Source: CAZBWS01 sp964495705
Lineage (GTDB): Bacteria; Pseudomonadota; Gammaproteobacteria; HTCC5015
Direction of reading: 5' to 3'
Length of the DNA stretch: 9,240 nt
Assembly: GCA_964495705.1 (NCBI GenBank)
Contig: CAZBWS010000083.1
Location: forward strand, 1-9,240
Numbering within the stretch: position 1 is the first letter of the stretch; each line of letters opens with the position of its first letter. The position numbers and the translations under genes are program-made. Of the stretch, positions 7,341 to 9,240 are shown piece by piece. The notes beneath the pieces were generated by a model, which was not told the origin of the DNA, searched no databases, and worked only from the letters and a program-made list of their open reading frames with translations.

Positions 7341-7346
7341 CCTCTT
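7341..7346 (-). promoter_or_regulatory. Shine-Dalgarno of zigA
   Basis: AAGAGG on the minus strand, 6 nt before the zigA ATG at 7334. It supports this start. Confidence 0.7.
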
Positions 7347-7359
7347 TTGAGTGCTTGTT

Positions 7360-7376
7360 ATGTTATATCATAACAT
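7360..7376. promoter_or_regulatory. Zur operator of the zigA operon
   Basis: ATGTTAT-ATC-ATAACAT is a perfect 7-bp inverted repeat with a 3-bp spacer, close to the gammaproteobacterial Zur consensus (ATGTTATA-n-TATAACAT). It lies 26 bp from the zigA ATG and overlaps the -10 box at 7375-7380, the expected place for a zinc-dependent repressor site. The downstream genes, a COG0523 GTPase and DUF1826, are typical Zur targets. Confidence 0.85.
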
Positions 7377-7380
7377 TATA
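7375..7380 (-). promoter_or_regulatory. Probable -10 box of the zigA promoter
   Basis: A perfect TATAAT on the minus strand, partly inside the Zur operator. Transcription would start near 7368 and give a leader of about 33 nt. No good -35 lies at 16-18 bp, so the promoter may be weak or depend on the AT-rich surroundings. Confidence 0.55.
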
Positions 7381-7460
7381 GAATTTTGGTTAAAAGAGGC
7401 CTGTAAAGAAAGTGGGGAAGCAGTATTGATAGGATGGGCTTCTTGCCATAATGATCCACA

Positions 7461-7496
7461 GGCAAAAGAAAGCCGAGACAAGTTCCTGTCTCGGCT
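7461..7496 (-). terminator. Strong intrinsic terminator, minus strand
   Basis: AGCCGAGACA and TGTCTCGGCT form a perfect GC-rich 10-bp stem (7471-7480 with 7487-7496) around a 6-nt loop. On the minus strand it is followed at once by TTTCTTTT. On the plus strand no T-run follows, so it ends leftward transcripts. Those start either at the promoter at 7574-7601 or in the aminotransferase gene. Confidence 0.88.
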
Positions 7497-7567
7497 AATA
7501 ATACGTAAAACAAACTAAGATGTTTCCTCGTCTGCTATACAGGTGAAAAATCTATGCGAGTAGATTT
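7464..7567 (-). ncRNA. Candidate Zur-regulated small RNA (about 105 nt)
   Basis: This segment lies between a strong minus-strand promoter (ATGACA, 16 bp, TATAAT) and an intrinsic terminator. Its predicted start falls on a hairpin: AAAATCTA pairs with TAGATTTT around the 6-nt loop CTCGCA (7547-7568). An unpaired middle of about 50 nt, with CACCTG and GACGAGGAAAC, separates it from the terminator hairpin. This 5' hairpin, single-stranded core and 3' terminator is the usual layout of a base-pairing bacterial sRNA. No ATG/GTG/TTG with a well-spaced ribosome site was found. Because a Zur-like operator covers the -10 box, it should appear under zinc starvation. It could instead be an attenuated long leader of zigA. 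I know of no described RNA matching it. Confidence 0.5.
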
Positions 7568-7583
7568 TGATATATTATAACAT
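7567..7583. promoter_or_regulatory. Second Zur-like operator
   Basis: On the minus strand, ATGTTATAATATATCAA matches 15 of 17 positions of the symmetric Zur form ATGTTATA-A-TATAACAT. It shares the 11-mer GTTATGTTATA with the first operator (7357-7367 plus strand, 7576-7586 minus strand). It completely covers a TATAAT box, so binding would block that promoter. Confidence 0.65.
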
Positions 7584-7601
7584 AACAGTTTTGATTGTCA
7601 T
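7574..7601 (-). promoter_or_regulatory. Strong sigma70-type promoter, leftward
   Basis: The minus strand has ATGACA (7596-7601, 5 of 6 to TTGACA), a 16-bp spacer and a perfect TATAAT (7574-7579). It is the best-looking promoter in the window. It points at the terminator about 70 nt away, not directly at a protein gene. Confidence 0.65.
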
Positions 7602-7610
7602 AGCCGTAGG

Positions 7611-7641
7611 ATGCGGATAGCTTATATCAACCTATCCGCAT
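7611..7641 (-). repeat. ATGCGGATAG inverted repeat behind the aminotransferase gene
   Basis: ATGCGGATAG (7611-7620) and CTATCCGCAT (7632-7641) are perfect 10-bp complements around an 11-nt loop, 7 nt after the aminotransferase stop. Neither strand has a T-run afterwards, so a terminator or RNA-stabilising role is uncertain. The arms match those at 1-27 and 8939-8976. Confidence 0.7.
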
Positions 7642-7648
7642 TAAAAGT

Positions 7649-8842
7649 TTATGCCGATGCGTAAACCTCATTTGCAGCCTTAATAGCAGCATTGCTGGTG
7701 ATGTCGGCACCCATGTCATGCAAGGTGTTCTCTAATGCCGATAGGCATTTCAAGACGTTTTCACGGCGGCTGGCGTAGCCCATCAAGCCGATACGCCATA
7801 CCTTGCCTGCAAGTGCGCCTAAGCCTGCACCAATTTCTAGGTTGTACTGGTTAAGTAGACGCGAGCGAACTTCTGCCTCATCTACACCTTCTGGTACAAA
7901 TACCGTGTTTAGCTGTGGCAGGCGATCCGCTTCGTTAACGACGAACTGGATGCCCATGGCCTGTAGGCCAGCGGCTAATGCAGCGTGATTGGTTGCATGG
8001 CGCTGCCAAGCATTTTCGATGCCTTCTTCTTGTAGCAGTACCAATGACTCGTGCAGTGCATATAGGGAGTTAACCGGCGCGGTGTGGTGGTAGGCGCGTT
8101 TGCCGCCTGCGGTGCCGTCTTTGCCCCAGTAGCCCATGACAAGGTCCATGTCTAAGAACCAGCTTTGTGATTTTCCGCTGCGCTCTTCAATACACTTGAT
8201 GGCGGCTTCCGAGAAGCTGACAGGAGAAATACCTGGTGTACAGGAAAGGCATTTCTGCGTGCCAGAGTACACAGCATCAATACCCCATGCGTCGATTTCT
8301 AATGGACTCCCGCCAAGCGAGGTTACTGCATCGACAATGGTTAATGCGCCGTGTTTCTTGGCAATGTCACACAGCAGTTTGGCGTCTGAGATAGCGCCCG
8401 TTGATGTCTCGGCGTGTACAAAGGCCAATACTTTGGTGTCTGGGTTAGCTTTAAAGGCCGCTTCTACCTTGGCTGGGTCTACTGCTAGCCCCCACTCGTC
8501 TTCAACCATAATCGCCGTGCCGCCACAGCGTTCAACGTTTTCCTTCATGCGCCCGCCAAATACTCCGTTTTGGCAAACAATGACCTTATCGCCAGCATGT
8601 ACGAGGTTTACAAAGCAGCTTTCCATACCTGCAGAACCTGGTGCAGAAATCGGAATAGTTAGGCGGTTCTTAGTGCGAAAAGCATACTGCAAAAGCTCCT
8701 TGATCTCGTCCATCATACGTACAAACTCAGGGTCGAGATGGCCGATAGTCGGACGGCTCATCGACGCTAGAATGCGTGGGTGAACATCTGATGGACCAGG
8801 GCCCATTAGGGTGCGAACAGGGGGGTGGAAGGAGGTAATCAT
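7649..8842 (-). CDS. Class V PLP aminotransferase, alanine/serine-glyoxylate type
   Basis: A cytoplasmic pyridoxal-phosphate enzyme that moves an amino group from alanine or serine to glyoxylate or a similar 2-oxo acid, giving glycine. The 397 residues match the family length. Motifs are MGPGPSDVHPR (13-23), the cofactor aspartate Asp171 in VDAVTSLGG, the Schiff-base Lys197 in SGTQK, YHHTAP (251-256) and the carboxylate-binding Arg350 in WRIGLMG. I start at the ATG at 8842, where the conserved N-terminus begins. A TTG at 8905 would add 21 residues that do not resemble the family. No clear ribosome site precedes either start. The gene stands alone, with palindromic repeats in the spacers on both sides. 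Whether it uses alanine, serine or a phosphonate-derived amine cannot be read from sequence. Confidence 0.9.
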   Translation of the reverse strand: MITSFHPPVRTLMGPGPSDVHPRILASMSRPTIGHLDPEFVRMMDEIKELLQYAFRTKNRLTIPISAPGSAGMESCFVNLVHAGDKVIVCQNGVFGGRMKENVERCGGTAIMVEDEWGLAVDPAKVEAAFKANPDTKVLAFVHAETSTGAISDAKLLCDIAKKHGALTIVDAVTSLGGSPLEIDAWGIDAVYSGTQKCLSCTPGISPVSFSEAAIKCIEERSGKSQSWFLDMDLVMGYWGKDGTAGGKRAYHHTAPVNSLYALHESLVLLQEEGIENAWQRHATNHAALAAGLQAMGIQFVVNEADRLPQLNTVFVPEGVDEAEVRSRLLNQYNLEIGAGLGALAGKVWRIGLMGYASRRENVLKCLSALENTLHDMGADITSNAAIKAANEVYASA

Positions 8843-8938
8843 AGTCAAACCGTTTAGTGTAAAAAACAATGGGGCAATAGTAGACCGAGCGCCCGAGGAT
8901 GCCAAGGGCTAAGGTCGTGATTGCATAAATAAAGGAGT

Positions 8939-8976
8939 TCCACCCTATCCGCATAGAGCTATGCGGATAGGGTGGA
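8939..8976 (-). terminator. Long perfect palindrome behind the surface-protein gene
   Basis: Two 18-bp arms (8939-8956 and 8959-8976) are perfectly complementary around a 2-bp centre and contain the CTATCCGCAT/ATGCGGATAG core, extended by GGGTGGA. It lies 12 nt after the minus-strand stop at 8989. On that strand ACTCCTTTATTTA follows, a weak T-rich tail, so it probably ends that transcript. It also sits upstream of the aminotransferase gene. Confidence 0.65.
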
Positions 8977-8988
8977 GTGAGCGTTGAG

Positions 8989-9240
8989 CTAGGGAGCTAG
9001 CGTGTCACCAGTAATAATCCAGCCATAGCTGTTGATTAAGGTATCGCGGGCGGCTTGGCCTGCGGCGCTGTAGCTAAGACCTGCAGCGTTAAAAATTTGA
9101 TTTCCAACTAAGTTCGGCGTCACGCTAAGCGCGTTTAAGAGTGCATCGTAATTGTTAGTCGATAGGCCGCTGGACGCAATGAAATTCTGAAAGCCACTGC
9201 TAATAATACTGGAGAAATCCCACGCACTGATGTCGCTGTT
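8989..9240 (-). CDS. BspA/DUF285-type surface protein, C-terminal fragment
   Basis: The last 83 codons of a gene that runs off the right edge, ending in TAG at 8989-8991. The translation has the features of a DUF285/BspA-like cell-surface protein: an early ISAWDFSSI unit (like the W-D-x-S-x-V repeats of the family), LSTNNYDALLNAL (26-38 of the fragment), and the typical closing segment AAGQAARDTLINSYGWIIT (59-77), which resembles the family's usual SAAxxARQxLIxxYxWxITDG ending. Such proteins are exported repeat proteins thought to act in adhesion. The start, signal and number of repeats lie outside the window. It is followed by a strong palindrome. Confidence 0.75.
   Translation of the reverse strand, partial: NSDISAWDFSSIISSGFQNFIASSGLSTNNYDALLNALSVTPNLVGNQIFNAAGLSYSAAGQAARDTLINSYGWIITGDTLAP

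Larger units (their letters stand above)
7335..7648. other. 314-bp regulatory spacer without a protein gene
   Basis: I found no convincing ORF on either strand; the longest open stretches lack a start codon with a ribosome site. From left to right it holds the zigA ribosome site, Zur operator and promoter, an intrinsic terminator for leftward transcripts (7461-7496), a candidate small RNA (7464-7567), a second Zur-like operator on a strong promoter (7567-7601), and an ATGCGGATAG hairpin (7611-7641) just behind the aminotransferase gene. Confidence 0.8.

Noticed and set aside
8136..8783. A 215-codon open frame on the plus strand opposite the aminotransferase gene
   Set aside because: It lies wholly antisense to a well-supported PLP enzyme, its translation resembles no family, and it has no ribosome site. 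It is a shadow frame.
8843..8905. TTG start extending the aminotransferase by 21 residues
   Set aside because: The extension does not resemble family N-termini, has no ribosome site, and the ATG at 8842 is followed directly by the conserved start of the family.
7611..8976. CRISPR-like interpretation of the repeated ATGCGGATAG sequences
   Set aside because: The copies are far apart, are inverted repeats with different loops, and have no regular spacer pattern or cas genes.

Overview
The window looks like chromosomal DNA of a gammaproteobacterium, probably marine or aquatic. The reasons are the hybrid peroxiredoxin-glutaredoxin, the YadS/YicG-type TRIC protein, a Zur-type zinc operon with enterobacterial-like operators, and a moderate GC content. 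The exact genus cannot be read from the sequence. There is no rRNA, tRNA, CRISPR array, insertion sequence or phage gene.

Left part (1-2070, minus strand): a peroxiredoxin-glutaredoxin fusion for peroxide detoxification, then a probable two-gene operon of a histidine phosphatase followed 2 nt later by a TRIC-family membrane protein with a GTG start. After a 148-bp divergent spacer, four plus-strand genes follow (2213-5451): a GTT2-like glutathione S-transferase, a membrane-anchored putative zinc protease with an HEXXHXXGXXD motif, an epoxide-hydrolase-like alpha/beta hydrolase, and a short-chain dehydrogenase. The last two share a TAATG stop/start overlap. They resemble the two halves of the single fused protein known as EphD in mycobacteria.

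Middle part (5443-7648, minus strand): a zinc-starvation operon, zigA (COG0523 GTPase) followed by a DUF1826 gene, again with a TAATG overlap. The SDR gene and the DUF1826 gene converge and overlap by 9 bp. Upstream of zigA is a 314-bp spacer with two Zur-like operators. One sits on the zigA promoter. The other sits on a second strong minus-strand sigma70 promoter that faces a strong intrinsic terminator about 70 nt downstream. The segment between them has a 5' hairpin and no convincing ORF, so it looks like an undescribed Zur-controlled small RNA of about 105 nt, or an attenuated zigA leader.

Right part (7649-9240, minus strand): a class V PLP aminotransferase of the alanine/serine-glyoxylate type, and the 3' end of a BspA/DUF285-type surface protein running off the window.

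A 10-bp motif, ATGCGGATAG, forms inverted repeats just downstream of three minus-strand genes (peroxiredoxin, aminotransferase, surface protein), with a lone half copy at 2149. This points to a genome-specific intergenic palindrome family.
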